DNA of 64,000 nucleotides from Anseranas semipalmata (Eukaryota > Chordata > Aves > Anseriformes > Anseranatidae), in NCBI GenBank assembly GCA_013399115.1, contig VXAA01006076.1, positions 441,946 to 505,945 on the forward strand, given 5' to 3'. Below the pieces are notes generated by a model. It did not search any database, was not told the origin of the DNA, and worked only from the letters and a program-made list of their open reading frames with translations. The translations under genes and the position numbers were made by a program. Position 1 is the stretch's first letter; the number at the start of each line of letters is the position of its first letter. Of this stretch, positions 63,701-64,000 are shown one piece after another.

Positions 63701-64000
63701 AAAATATTCCAATACAATAAGTGTGGTAGTAATACTTCTCCACAGATGTAGACCATCTTATTATCCCTGGCAGCAAATATCTAGCAAGTAGTTCAACATC
63801 TCTTGCCATGTATTTTTACTGATCAAGGGTGGCCAGACTACTTTGGATGGAATACCATAACACTGCATACTAACCTTGGATTTAAGTAGCGAAGGGGGAA
63901 TTCAGCTTCTAGTAAAAGGCATCACCTCATAACATCCAAGTCACTAGACCACATCTATCTAGGTCTTCTGCCAATAAAAACCTTCACACAGGAGAATGTT
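60739..64000. other. Non-coding unique sequence
   Basis: Contains the longest open frame outside CR1 logic on the plus strand (63226-63720, 164 codons). It has no recognised domain and a length expected once or so by chance. Nothing else is supported. Confidence 0.55.

Noticed and set aside
1..64000. CRISPR arrays, operons, prophage or bacterial defence systems
   Set aside because: The window is vertebrate non-coding DNA with LINE and SINE relics. No regularly spaced repeats or prokaryotic gene organisation exist.

Overview
This window looks like a gene desert or a large intron from a bird nuclear genome. The sequence is AT-rich and full of short A or T runs. It has no dense coding signal and no operon-like or prokaryotic organisation. 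The identifiable repeats are almost all CR1 non-LTR retrotransposons, including a copy with the 3' end typical of birds, plus worn relics resembling MIR-type SINEs. I see no Alu, L1 or B1/B2 elements of the kind expected in a mammal. The bird assignment rests on this repeat content and not on any identified gene.

Layout. 0-9 kb: unique AT-rich DNA with a CR1 3' fragment on the minus strand (1515-1800), a CR1 3' end on the plus strand (7981-8160) and weak SINE relics. 10-11.1 kb: the main feature, a 1.1 kb 5'-truncated CR1 on the minus strand (9997-11124) that still carries a recognisable reverse transcriptase, broken by a premature stop and a frameshift. 11-24 kb: mostly unique, with an internally deleted plus-strand CR1 (16785-17188), two SINE relics and an unusual nested dyad (20389-20460). 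24-30 kb: two much older CR1 copies (24315-24825, 29104-29350) and two SINE relics. 30-45 kb: mostly unique, with small tandem repeats near 35.6 and 36.6 kb, SINE relics and a short CR1 tail (44299-44386). 45-64 kb: a clear SINE relic (45594-45720), a possible small exon (46816-46871), a TATA-plus-splice-donor arrangement near 51.65 kb, and a very old minus-strand CR1 (52725-53098). The rest is unique AT-rich DNA.

No host protein-coding exon, rRNA, tRNA or CRISPR array could be supported. The open frames outside CR1 are about as long as chance predicts for this base composition. Several blocks rich in homeodomain-like TAAT/ATTA motifs could be conserved regulatory DNA, but showing that needs an alignment I could not run. 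I found no evidence of an undescribed multi-gene system.
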